Part shown: piece after piece, positions 56,274 to 64,000 of the stretch
How the letters are laid out: the number at the start of each line of letters is the position of its first letter
How positions within the stretch are numbered: the first letter of the stretch is position 1
Source of the DNA: Pseudomonas citri
GTDB taxonomy: Bacteria > Pseudomonadota > Gammaproteobacteria > Pseudomonadales > Pseudomonadaceae
Length of the DNA: 64,000 nucleotides
NCBI RefSeq assembly: GCF_025336485.1
Contig: NZ_JAODAB010000004.1
Location: 186,001 to 250,000 of the forward strand
Reading direction: 5' to 3'
Translations under genes and position numbers: made by a program
The notes under the pieces: generated by a model
The model's database searches: none
What the model was told of the DNA's origin: nothing
Seen by the model: only the letters and a program-made list of their open reading frames with translations

Positions 56274-57356
56274 ATGAGCGACGATCATACATTGCTCACA
56301 CGCCAAGGCTTTCTCAGTCATGGCGCCCTGCTCGGCGGGAGCCTATTGCTCGATAGCGGCCCGCTCGCCGGGAGTGGCCCGAGCAGCGAGAAACCGCCCA
56401 CGGCCATCGTCGCCAATGATATGCCACGTTATGGTGGGCGCCTGGGCATCGTTTCGAGAATTACTACAAGGACGGCAAGCCTTACACTGATGAGCTGGAA
56501 ATCATCGACTTCAAGGATCAGGTATCACGGCTGGCGGCGTTGCGCTCCGGACAGATCGATATGGCCAACGTGATGCCCACCGAACAGCTGGAAGTGCTGC
56601 AGCGAGATCCTCACCTAAAGGTGCTTAAATCGGTGACCGGCAACTGGCTGTCATTCGACATGAACCTGGACAAGCCACCGTTCAACGACCCGCGGGTACG
56701 TGAGGCGTTTCGTCTGCTGGCCGACCGGGAAGAACTGGTGCACCGCGCGCTCAACGGTCAGGGCCGGGTGGCCAACGACCTTTATGCGCCGAGCGATCCC
56801 ACTTTCAACCATACGCTCGGGCCTCGCGCCTACGACCCGCAACGCGCGGCGCAACTGCTCAAGGACGCGGGATACGAAAACCTCGACCTGGTGCCGGTGA
56901 CGACCCCAGGCCCGAGTCTGACCCTCGGCGCTGGTGCTGGCCGAACAAGCCAAACGCATTGGCGTCGCGCTCAGGGTCAAGCAGGTGGACCTGGCTACCT
57001 TCCAAGGGCCGCAGCGCAACGACTGGACCTTGAGTACCGGCGCAAGAATCGACGCGCCGTTCCTGGCCAGCGCGATCCACACCGACGCGCCATTTGCCGT
57101 GGCGAACAAGACCCATTTCAACGATCCGCGTTTCACCGAGCTGTTTCTGGCAGCGATGGCCCAACCCGACCTGGAAAAACGCAAGGCCCTGGTCCACCAA
57201 GTCCAGCGGATCCATTACGAACGCGGCGGCTTGCTGATCTGGGGATACGCCGAACTGCTCGACAGTGTGACCAACCGCGTGGACGGCGCGGCGGGGGAAA
57301 AGTCGCAGTTCAGTACCTGGCGCTTTGAAAAGCTCCGGTTGAAAGGCAGCGCATAA
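56274..57356 (+). pseudogene. Decayed peptide/nickel-type substrate-binding protein (SBP_bac_5)
   Basis: The start frame (MSDDHTLLTRQGFLSHGALL, a signal-peptide-like start) ends at GGRLG, then a deletion removes the first lobe and the frame changes near 56455. The second frame carries YYKDGKPYTDELEIIDFKDQ, FDMNLDKPPFNDPRVREAF and a proper hinge section, then shifts again near 56930, and the end (LAEQAKRIGVALRVKQVD, ERGGLLIWGYAELLDSV) is in a third frame. The family binds peptides or other solutes for ABC import. Confidence 0.88.
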
Positions 57357-57368
57357 TCCCCTCCCCCT

Positions 57369-57391
57369 GTAGGAGCCGGCTTGCCGGCGAT
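57369..57391 (+). repeat. REP element
   Basis: GTAGGAGCCGGCTTGCCGGC, a single Pseudomonas REP with its internal hairpin GCCGGC-TT-GCCGGC, between two pseudogenes. Confidence 0.75.
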
Positions 57392-57458
57392 AGCAGCGCA
57401 CCAGGGAGGCCGCGTTGCCTGAATCGCTGGCAAACCAGCGCGTACAGATTAATCCATT

Positions 57459-58035
57459 ATGCAAGGCACATCTGTCATGCTCTCTATCGTCTTTGTTCGT
57501 CCTGGTTCTGGCAATACGGTGCTGCTGGACATCGTTTCGGCCCTGGTGCTGCCGTTCCTGGCCGCTGAAACTCAGCTGCAAACCGTCACCGTTCAGGTCA
57601 GTGCCAGCGAATCCGATGACGACGCACTGCCTACCCGCCCGCCGACCTCGGTCTATGGTGGCACCGAAACCAAGCTGCTCGATACCCCACGCTCTGTCAG
57701 TCAGATCAATGCCCAGCAACTAGCCTACGGCTCGGTTTCCAGCAGTGGCGGTTACGTCAATTACTTGAGCAAGAAGCCGAACTTCAATGAGTTCAAGACC
57801 AGGCTCAGAGACCAGCAGTTGGTACCTGAACCTGAGCAAGACCGTGAAGATCCCCGACGAATACAACCTCGACCTGGCGCTGTACTGCCGCCAGCCGCAG
57901 TCGAGCACCACCTTGCGGGTACTCAACCAGACCAACGAGCTGAACTTCGTCAGCGGTATGGCCGGGCCCACCAATACCTTTCTGCAACCCATGCCTGGCC
58001 GCACGTTAGTGGCCCAGGTCGATTACCAGCTCTAA
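57459..58035 (+). pseudogene. TonB-dependent receptor with most of its barrel deleted
   Basis: The first frame has a signal segment and the plug start (ETKLLDTPRSVSQINAQQL), then jumps to SSSGGYVNYLSKKPNFNEF, and is shifted near 57805. The second frame gives NLSKTVKIPDEYNLDLAL... and ends with the barrel tail PGRTLVAQVDYQL. About 190 codons remain of the usual 700. Such receptors import siderophores or other chelates; the gene is dead. Confidence 0.85.
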
Positions 58036-58075
58036 ACCCGCAGCCGTTCCGTTCACCTCGATCAGGAGTGTTCCC

Positions 58076-59081
58076 ATGTCCATTGAATTCGTCGGCATGA
58101 TCTTCCCCCGCCAGGGGTTCCAGACCCGTGGCGTACTCAGCCCGGATTTCGATCTGGAATTTATCCGGCACAATGCTCGCACCCATGAACATGCCGGCTT
58201 CGACCGGGTGTTGATCGCCAGCGGCCCGGGCAGCGCCGACAGCCTGCAGATCGCCGCCCGCACCTTCGCGACCCTGGATCACACCACCGGCGGTGGACGG
58301 ATTCGCCTGCATGCGATTACCGGTATCACCGCCGAGCCTCAGGAAGGCGACACCTTGCTGGATAAGACCGAGCGCTACCGACGTACCGATGAATACCTGG
58401 AAATCGTCCGACGCACCTAGACGGCCGAAGAGCCTTTTGACTTCGAAGGAAAGTATTTCAATATCAAGGGAGCGTTCTCGCCGGTGAAACCCTTGAACAA
58501 CCGCACATCCCGATTTCCTTGGGCGGGTCCTCGAACATTGCCTATCGGATCGCCGTGAAGCATGCAGACTTGTATGCGCTGTGGGGCGAACCCTTGAGCG
58601 GTGTAGCGAACAGATAGCCAAGCTGAACGCGGCAGCCAGCGCGGCAGGTGTGGACGCACCGCAGGTCAGCCTCTCGGTGCGCCTGATTCTCGGCGCGACC
58701 GAATAACTGGCCTGGCAACAGGCCCAGCAGATCCTCGAGCAAATCAAGGCCAATCCACAGTTCGCCGTCAGCAACCTCTGGCAAAAACGCATCAAGGGGA
58801 CTGGTGCCGAACGCCTCTTGGCGGCAGCGGTGCTGGGTGACCACCACAATCGCGCATTATGGATGCCCACCGCCACCGCCCTTGGCGCCTACGGCGACAC
58901 CACCGCCCTGGTCGGTACCCCGGAAACCGTAGCCCAGGCCTTGCTCGACTACGTCGACCTCGGCGTCACCACCTTCCTCAACCGCGGCTACGACCCGCTC
59001 TACGACACTGTCGACTACGGCCGCTGGATCATCCCCGCTGTCCGCGAAGAAATACGTCGCCGCAAGGCCCGCGTCGCGTAA
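58076..59081 (+). pseudogene. Decayed SsuD-type alkanesulfonate monooxygenase
   Basis: Begins MSIEFVGMIFPRQGFQTRG and gives clear SsuD-like blocks (ITAEPQEGDTLLDKTERYRR, EEPFDFEGKYF, ISLGGSSNIAYRIAVKHADL, ALGAYGDTTALVGTPETVAQ and NRGYDPLYDTVDYGRWIIP). It is broken by a TAG at 58418, frameshifts near 58490 and 58600, and a TAA at about 58704. Probably once 350 residues. It would have cleaved alkanesulfonates. Confidence 0.9.
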
Positions 59082-59084
59082 ACC

Positions 59085-59220
59085 GCATCGCCGGCAGGCT
59101 GGCTCCTACAGAGTTCGGATTCACAACCGTCGAACCGTAGAAGCTGGCTTGCCGGCGATAAGTCTTCGAACCGCGCATAGCTCTTGCGGCTGTTATCGCT
59201 GGCAAGCCGGCGCCTGTGGT
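59085..59220. repeat. Cluster of three REP elements
   Basis: Three related units: GCATCGCCGGCAGGCTGGCT at 59085, GTAGAAGCTGGCTTGCCGGC at 59137 and ATCGCTGGCAAGCCGGCGCC at 59194, in alternating orientations. They separate the decayed monooxygenase from the convergent aldolase gene and may act as a bidirectional terminator. Confidence 0.75.
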
Positions 59221-59240
59221 TCAACCGCCACGAGCCGCAG

Positions 59241-59972
59241 TCAGTTACGACGGTCGATGGCCGGGATCAGGCCGAGTTCGGTGGCTTGTTCGTACAGGCC
59301 GCTCATTTTCCATTGTTGGGTCAGCACGCCGGGACCATAAGCACGGGAGCCTCCGAGGGCGTCGGCGAGCAGTTGCAGTTGCGCGCCCTCCTCCAGCAAC
59401 AGGATGAATTCAGCTGTGGCACGCAACCCTTGCCTGCCCCATACGGTGGAGCCGCCGTTGGCTTCCAGGATCGCCAGATTGAAGGGGCTCTCGGTGATCT
59501 TGTCGAGGATGAAATCCACTTCCTGCTGGCGCCGGTCGATGTACACCGGCAGCTCCCGGGCCAGTTGGTAACGCTGTACCGGGACGTAGTGAAACGGCAG
59601 CGTGCGATGGGTCTGGGCCCAAGCCCCGAGGTAAGGCGAGTGCACATGGGACACCGTGGTGATGTCCGCATGCTGCTGGAACAGCTTGGTGTAGCGTCCC
59701 AGCCCCCCCTTCTCCTTGCCTTGGATCACCTTGCCGGCAAAGTCGGTAACCGTAGCCTGCAGCGGCTTGCGGTAGTTCCACGGGCCGCCGTAGTTCACCG
59801 ACACCAGTAACTCCTGGCCCGGTACCCGCTCGATGAAACCCACGGTGCCATAGGCGGTGATGGTGTTGGTCTCGCGAAACACCGTGAAGGCCTCCTGCGC
59901 CTCCAGCAGTACCTTGTCGATAAAGCCTTGCAGTTCCTGGCTGATCGGTTGTTCGTTGATGAGGACGGTCAT
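59241..59972 (-). CDS. Class II aldolase/adducin-family protein (243 aa)
   Basis: A zinc-dependent fold with the metal motif VSHVHSPYLG (HxH) and a downstream LPVYIDRR segment; the N-terminal EAFTVFRETNTITAYGTVGF carries the phosphate/substrate loop. Relatives cleave or form aldol bonds or decarboxylate. It begins 14 bp after the DszB-like gene with its own GGAG, so the two are an operon. What it acts on is unknown. Confidence 0.85.
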   Translation of the reverse strand: MTVLINEQPISQELQGFIDKVLLEAQEAFTVFRETNTITAYGTVGFIERVPGQELLVSVNYGGPWNYRKPLQATVTDFAGKVIQGKEKGGLGRYTKLFQQHADITTVSHVHSPYLGAWAQTHRTLPFHYVPVQRYQLARELPVYIDRRQQEVDFILDKITESPFNLAILEANGGSTVWGRQGLRATAEFILLLEEGAQLQLLADALGGSRAYGPGVLTQQWKMSGLYEQATELGLIPAIDRRN

Positions 59973-59986
59973 GTTAGTTCTCCGGT

Positions 59987-61042
59987 TCAGGCGTGGCGCT
60001 TGGCCAACAGTTCATGGGCGGCTTGCAACGGGCGCGGATCGACCCAGTCGGCGATGGAAAAATCGCGCTCGAGGAAGCCGTGCAGGTAAAGGAAGTCTTT
60101 CTGGGTGCCGAGGAATTCCAGGCGCTGCGTCGACAGGTCCGGCGCCAGGGTGGTGTGGAAATCACCCCGGTAGGCCTCGGCAACCCCGGCGCTACCGGCA
60201 CGGGTTTCGTCTTCAAGAATGGCGTTCAGAGCCTCGCGATTTTTTGCTGCCCAATTGGCGGCGCTGAGTGTTTGCGCCAGGAAGCGCACCACCAGGTCGA
60301 AATGGTTTTCCAGCAGGCTCTGGTGCACGGTGATAGGACGGGGCGTGCCGTTGTTGATGCGGTAGCGCGGCTCGGCGATCAGGTCCAGGTCGATGCCGAC
60401 CACCAACCCGAGACGACGCGCTGCATCGGCGGCGGAAGCGCCTTTGACATAGACCGCGTCCACCTCGCCACGTACCAGGTAGTCGAGGCCCGACCACAGG
60501 CGTTGCAGACTTTCCTGTGGGGTCACCGCCTGTTCCTGGTCATGCAGGGCAACCTCCACCAGTTCGACATCATCGAATCCCAGCCCCACCAGGCTCAATG
60601 CGCCTTTATAGCCATGCAGGCTCATGGCCCGGGCAATACTCCCGGCACGGGTCTCGCCCCAGGCAGGAAGCGCTAGGCGCTTGCCTTTGAGATCCTGTGG
60701 CCGACGGATGCCGGAGTCTGGACGAACCAGGATGGTCTGCCACTCCTCGATCCAGGTCAGACCGATCAGGCGACTCGGTGCACCGGCTGCACGTGCCACC
60801 AGCGCCGGTACGTTGCCGCCTTCGCGAAACAGGCCTGGCAGATCGTGATCGTAATGGTGGTGGCCTAACTGCCGGGCCTCCTGCAAAGTGGAAACCGGCA
60901 GACCGTCGGCAGCGAACTCGTCACTGAGCCAACCGAGTTTGTAGGCAATCCCGGATGCGGTCGGCACCGGGCAACGAGTGAACCAGATCCGCTCCAGCTC
61001 AGCCTGAGCAGCGGGTCGGGATTGTTTGGCAGCAAGCGTCAT
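59987..61042 (-). CDS. DszB-like desulfinase / binding-protein-fold protein (351 aa)
   Basis: A periplasmic-binding-protein fold without a signal peptide, and not a transporter protein by its details. The Cys of DszB (CPVPNA) is kept as Cys24 in FTRCPVPTAS, its His as His61 in GHHHYDHD, and its Arg-Gly pair as Arg73/Gly76 in LFREGGNVP. The later blocks (LIGLTWIEEWQTILVRPDS, LKGKRLALPAW, DDVELVEVAL) follow DszB too. DszB removes sulfinate from hydroxybiphenyl sulfinate. The substrate here is unknown, and aliphatic or aromatic sulfinates are possible. The ATG at 61042 follows GGAG at 6 bases. Divergent from the SfnB/DszC-like gene. Confidence 0.7.
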   Translation of the reverse strand: MTLAAKQSRPAAQAELERIWFTRCPVPTASGIAYKLGWLSDEFAADGLPVSTLQEARQLGHHHYDHDLPGLFREGGNVPALVARAAGAPSRLIGLTWIEEWQTILVRPDSGIRRPQDLKGKRLALPAWGETRAGSIARAMSLHGYKGALSLVGLGFDDVELVEVALHDQEQAVTPQESLQRLWSGLDYLVRGEVDAVYVKGASAADAARRLGLVVGIDLDLIAEPRYRINNGTPRPITVHQSLLENHFDLVVRFLAQTLSAANWAAKNREALNAILEDETRAGSAGVAEAYRGDFHTTLAPDLSTQRLEFLGTQKDFLYLHGFLERDFSIADWVDPRPLQAAHELLAKRHA

Positions 61043-61417
61043 GGGCAGCTCCGTGGGTTGGGCAAGTAAGTCGCGATGACTGTTGCCAGAGCCATTGCAG
61101 CATCCGCGCCAAGAGCTGAACACGCCTGCTTACAAGGCTCTTCGCCGAATATCGGGCAATCCATCCACGGCCAGTGCTGGCCTGCCAGCAGCATTGCGCG
61201 AAGACTGCTGCAGTTCGAGCAGCCTCCATCGAGGCGCTGCTGCTCCAGCAACACCTCTCGCCTCGTCACTGCATCCAGGCCTGCGCGAAACAGGCTTTTG
61301 CAGACGCTGGCGCAGAACTTGCCTAAGCCCGAGGCAACCCCCGACGAACACATCCCCTTGCAGGACGATTTGTGCAGTTTTCGCGCCCTCACCCGCTCCA
61401 TTATCAGAGGTAGAACA
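61043..61417. other. Divergent intergenic region of the DszB-like and SfnB-like genes
   Basis: 375 bases without stops in one plus-strand frame but with no protein-like composition. It contains the hairpin TGCTGG-CCTG-CCAGCA (61175-61190). Promoters for both genes must lie here; no confident -24/-12 site was found. Confidence 0.5.
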
Positions 61418-62686
61418 ATGAGTACGCTCGAACGTAACCCCGCCACACAACCATTGCTGGAACAGGCGCCGATACGCCAGCTCCAGAGCGAGGCTCAAGC
61501 CATCGCCGCGGCCAGGGAAGTGGCCTTGGAGATTGCCGAGATTGCCGCAGATGCGAGCCAGAACGGCCAGTTACCCCGGCGTCAGGCGGACCTGTTGTCC
61601 ACCTGCGGGCTGACCGCCATCGGTGTGCCCAAGGCGTTTGGCGGGCTGGGTGCGTCGGTGGAAACGATTGTCGAAACCGTACGCCTCATTTCAGTAGCTG
61701 ATGGTGGTGTCGGTCAGTTGCTGCAAATTCACAACGTCATGCTGCGGGGAATTTTCAGCGGCTACTCCGACGCAATCCGCGATCGACTGATCCGCGATGT
61801 GCTGGCCGGCAAGCGTTTTGGCAACGCCTTGGCGGAAGTCGGCGGCAAGAACAAATTTGTCCTCAAGACCCGGGTCGAACGCCGCGCTGACGGCAAGCTG
61901 ATCCTCAATGGCAGCAAGTTCTATTCGACCGGTTCTTACCTGGCCGAGTGGATTTCCCTGACAGCCGCCAGCGACGACGGCGGCGCCGGGGTGTTGCTCA
62001 ACCGCAATACCCCGGGCCTGACACTGGTGGACGACTGGGAAGCCTTCGGCCAAAAAAACTCGGTCAGCGGCACGGTAATCTTCGACAACATCGAACTCGA
62101 TGAAGGCTTCGTTTCCCAACACAAAGGGCCAATGAAGCGTACGGGGCTGACCTTCCCGCAGATTCTTCATGCCGCCATCGATACCGGTATCGCCGAAGGC
62201 GCCCTGACGGCAGCAGTGGATTACCTCAGGCATCACGCCCGGCCCTGGGTGGAAAGCGGCGTCGATCATGCCAATGAAGAGCCGCACATCATCAAGCAGA
62301 TCGGTGAATACGCCGTCGCCCTGCGCGGGGCGCAATCGTTACTGCGCGATGCTGCGCGGGTGTTCGACCAGCACGAGCAGGACCCGGACAACAAAGAATT
62401 GCAGGACGAGCTGATTCTCTCGGTGGCCACCGCCCGCGCCCACTCCGATGCCGCCTCGTTGAAGATATCCAGCGACATCTTCTCCCTGCTCGGCGCTAGC
62501 TCTTCGCTGACCAAATGGAACCTCGACCGCTTCTGGCGCAATGCCCGGGTACATACCACCCACGACCCGATCCGCTGGCGCCTGCATCACGTTGGCAACT
62601 ATTACCTCAACGGCGTCGACCCAGGAGAATACACCGCGATCCTCAACGCCAAGGAAAAACAGGGCGCGACCAGCCCGACACGTTGA
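61418..62686 (+). CDS. SfnB/DszC-like flavin-dependent monooxygenase (422 aa)
   Basis: Acyl-CoA dehydrogenase fold, of the branch that uses reduced flavin to oxygenate sulfides and sulfones. Its characteristic C-terminal segment is VHTTHDPIRWRLHHVGNYYL, and it has GVPKAFGGLG, ALAEVGGKN, NGSKFYSTGS, QKNSVSGTVIFDNIELD and SLLGASSSL. It lacks the catalytic Glu pattern of true dehydrogenases. Likely roles are dimethyl sulfone (SfnB) or thiophene-type (DszC) oxidation. The ATG at 61418 follows AGAGG at 7 bases; the frame upstream is open but has no protein-like character. Confidence 0.85.
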   Translation: MSTLERNPATQPLLEQAPIRQLQSEAQAIAAAREVALEIAEIAADASQNGQLPRRQADLLSTCGLTAIGVPKAFGGLGASVETIVETVRLISVADGGVGQLLQIHNVMLRGIFSGYSDAIRDRLIRDVLAGKRFGNALAEVGGKNKFVLKTRVERRADGKLILNGSKFYSTGSYLAEWISLTAASDDGGAGVLLNRNTPGLTLVDDWEAFGQKNSVSGTVIFDNIELDEGFVSQHKGPMKRTGLTFPQILHAAIDTGIAEGALTAAVDYLRHHARPWVESGVDHANEEPHIIKQIGEYAVALRGAQSLLRDAARVFDQHEQDPDNKELQDELILSVATARAHSDAASLKISSDIFSLLGASSSLTKWNLDRFWRNARVHTTHDPIRWRLHHVGNYYLNGVDPGEYTAILNAKEKQGATSPTR

Positions 62687-62705
62687 TCGCCAAACCCAAC
62701 TCCCC

Positions 62706-62769
62706 TGAAGGAGCGGGCATAACCGGTATGAAATTCAGGACCCCATCGCCGGCAAGCCGGCTCCTACGA
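62706..62769 (+). repeat. REP element pair
   Basis: GAAGGAGCGGGC and, inverted, ATCGCCGGCAAGCCGGCTCC lie after the SfnB-like gene and can form a hairpin. Confidence 0.7.
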
Positions 62770-62816
62770 GATTGTGTCCGGCGAAGGTGCCACGGGGCAC
62801 TGCACAGAGCTCTTCC

Positions 62817-64000
62817 ATGACCGAAAAACACCCTCTCTTGCGCAGCCTGGCGATTTACCGGGAAATGCCCTGGCGCTTCGCCCTGGTGGCGGCGCTGTAC
62901 CTCGCGGTGAACCTCGGGCTGGTCTGGCAACAATGGCTGATCGGCCACGCGGTGAACGACGTCAGCGCCGGACGGGTGGTGGCGCGGCAGACCGATGGCA
63001 GCCTGGACGCCAGCCTTGGCTGGTACTGGTTATGGCTGATGCTCGCCGTAGCCCTCGGCCGCGGTGTGTTGCAATACGCCGCCAGCGTGTTGTCCCTGGT
63101 TCTCAGCCAGGAACTTCTGACCCGCCTGCGCGAGCGTATCCTGCAACAGGTGCAAAACCTGCACTTGGACTATCACTGGCAGCACGGCATGGGCGAAATG
63201 ATCACGCGCACCACCCGCGATGCCGACAAAGTTCGAGATGCGCTAATCAGCTTCTGGCGCCAAGTGGTGGAAACACCCCTGGTGGTGGTGGCAATGGTCG
63301 GTCTGCTGAGTTGGTACGACCCGTTGCTGGGGGTGGTGCCTCTGTTGCTGACCGTATTCGGCCTGTGGATTTTCATGCGCCAGACTGATCGCCTGGTCAG
63401 CCTCGACCGCTCCGTGGGCGAGGCCTACGACCGGGTCAATCAGGACCTCAGCGAAGGTATCGGCGGCGTGCGAGTGATCAAGTCCTTCGCCCTCGAACAC
63501 AGCCGCGTCCAGCGTTTCGCCAGACAGGTGGCGCTGTTCGCCGACCATGCCCGGCAAGCCCTCGCCTACTCCAGTTCGCGGACTCCCTTGCCCCAGGCCA
63601 TAGTCGCCCTGGGGCATGTGTGGATTCTGGTCTACGGTGCCCATCTGGTGGCAAACGACCGATTGGGCATCGGTGAACTGGTGACCTCGCTCCTGATCGC
63701 CACCACCCTGGTTTTTCGCATAGAAGGCATCGGTCGAGTGATGCAGACCTTCGCCGATGCCCGTTCCAGCGCCGAGCGCATCTGGCAACTGCTGGATGAA
63801 CCCGAGGCGATCCGTAGCGGCAACGCAGCGCTGCCCGATACACCTCTTGGATTGAAGCTGGAACAGGTCAGTGTCAAAGCACCCGGTGGCGGTCTGGACA
63901 TCCTTCACGATTGCTCGCTGACCCGGGTGAAGTCGTCGCCCTCGTGGGCGCCACCGGGACCGGCAAAAGCCTGCTGGCCAGCCTCCTGCCACGCCTGAGC
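62817..64000 (+). pseudogene. ABC exporter (TMD-NBD half transporter), frameshifted and partial
   Basis: A membrane-domain/ATPase half transporter of MsbA type. Helices span about residues 20-310 (FALVAALYLAVNLGLVW, ALGRGVLQYAASVLSLVL and others). The ATPase domain starts at about 345. The frame is lost near 63927: after LDILHDCSL the current frame gives RVKSSPSW and soon stops (63998), while another frame continues with DPGEVVALVGATGTGKSLL, the Walker A. So one or two bases are missing exactly before Walker A. The gene continues beyond the right window edge. Confidence 0.85.

Noticed and set aside
56859-57719. Minus-strand ORF of 286 codons across two pseudogenes
   Set aside because: Antisense of SBP_bac_5 and TonB receptor remnants. 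Length comes from high GC, and there is no family resemblance.
59987-61042. Annotation as ABC transporter substrate-binding protein
   Set aside because: No signal peptide, and the Cys/His/Arg positions follow DszB; kept as DszB-like with moderate confidence.
61076-61417. N-terminal extension of the SfnB-like protein
   Set aside because: The extra 114 codons have no protein-like pattern, and a ribosome site lies before the ATG at 61418.
1-64000. CRISPR arrays, tRNA and rRNA genes
   Set aside because: No regularly spaced repeats, no cloverleaf-like sequences and no rRNA segments were recognised.

Overview
The window is chromosomal DNA of a Pseudomonas-type gammaproteobacterium. The evidence is high GC with many ATGA/GTGA gene overlaps, GTAGGAGC...GCCGGC REP elements typical of Pseudomonas, many chemoreceptors and GGDEF/EAL proteins, a YfiR/YfiN-like pair, a cellulose (bcs) operon and SfnR/SsuD/SfnB-type organosulfur genes. 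No rRNA, tRNA or CRISPR array was seen.

Layout. (1) 1-2.8 kb: an adenylate-cyclase/AAA/TPR protein open at the left edge. (2) 3.5-20.7 kb, signalling: a chemoreceptor, a PAS-GGDEF-EAL protein, a chemoreceptor broken by one frameshift, a membrane-anchored CheW-like protein, an operon of TonB-dependent receptor, YfiR-like protein and CHASE8-HAMP-GGDEF cyclase (the receptor gene carries an internal 194-bp inversion), a decayed chemoreceptor, and a six-PAS histidine kinase with its NarL-type regulator. (3) 20.8-35.9 kb: a colinear minus-strand operon bcsE-F-G-R-Q-A-B-Z-C, nearly all genes translationally coupled, followed after 65 bp by a Cache-HAMP-GGDEF cyclase that could supply c-di-GMP to BcsA (PilZ) and BcsE. 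(4) 36-42.4 kb: two intact chemoreceptors among IS5 fragments and the truncated 5' end of a second CheW-like gene. (5) 42.4-46.6 kb: a SDR/AhpD-like/cupin/flavin amine oxidase operon divergent from a LysR regulator. (6) 46.6-47.4 kb: IS66 remnant. (7) 47.9-62.7 kb: an organosulfur-acquisition region with a sigma-54 activator, two sulfonate-type binding proteins, SsuD-like and DszA-like flavin monooxygenases, a DszB-like desulfinase coupled to a class II aldolase, and a SfnB/DszC-like oxidoreductase. About half of these genes are pseudogenes. (8) An ABC exporter gene runs to the right edge, with a frameshift just before its Walker A motif.

How the parts work together: three or four c-di-GMP enzymes with intact active sites lie within 20 kb of a c-di-GMP-dependent cellulose machine. 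Chemoreceptors and the CheW-like protein are present without CheA, CheR or CheB, so they must plug into a chemosensory system encoded elsewhere. The right third is a sulfur-scavenging island under probable SfnR-type (sigma-54) control that is partly decaying. The most unusual observation is the reversible-looking inversion inside the TonB receptor plug domain: flipping it back in silico restores one continuous reading frame.
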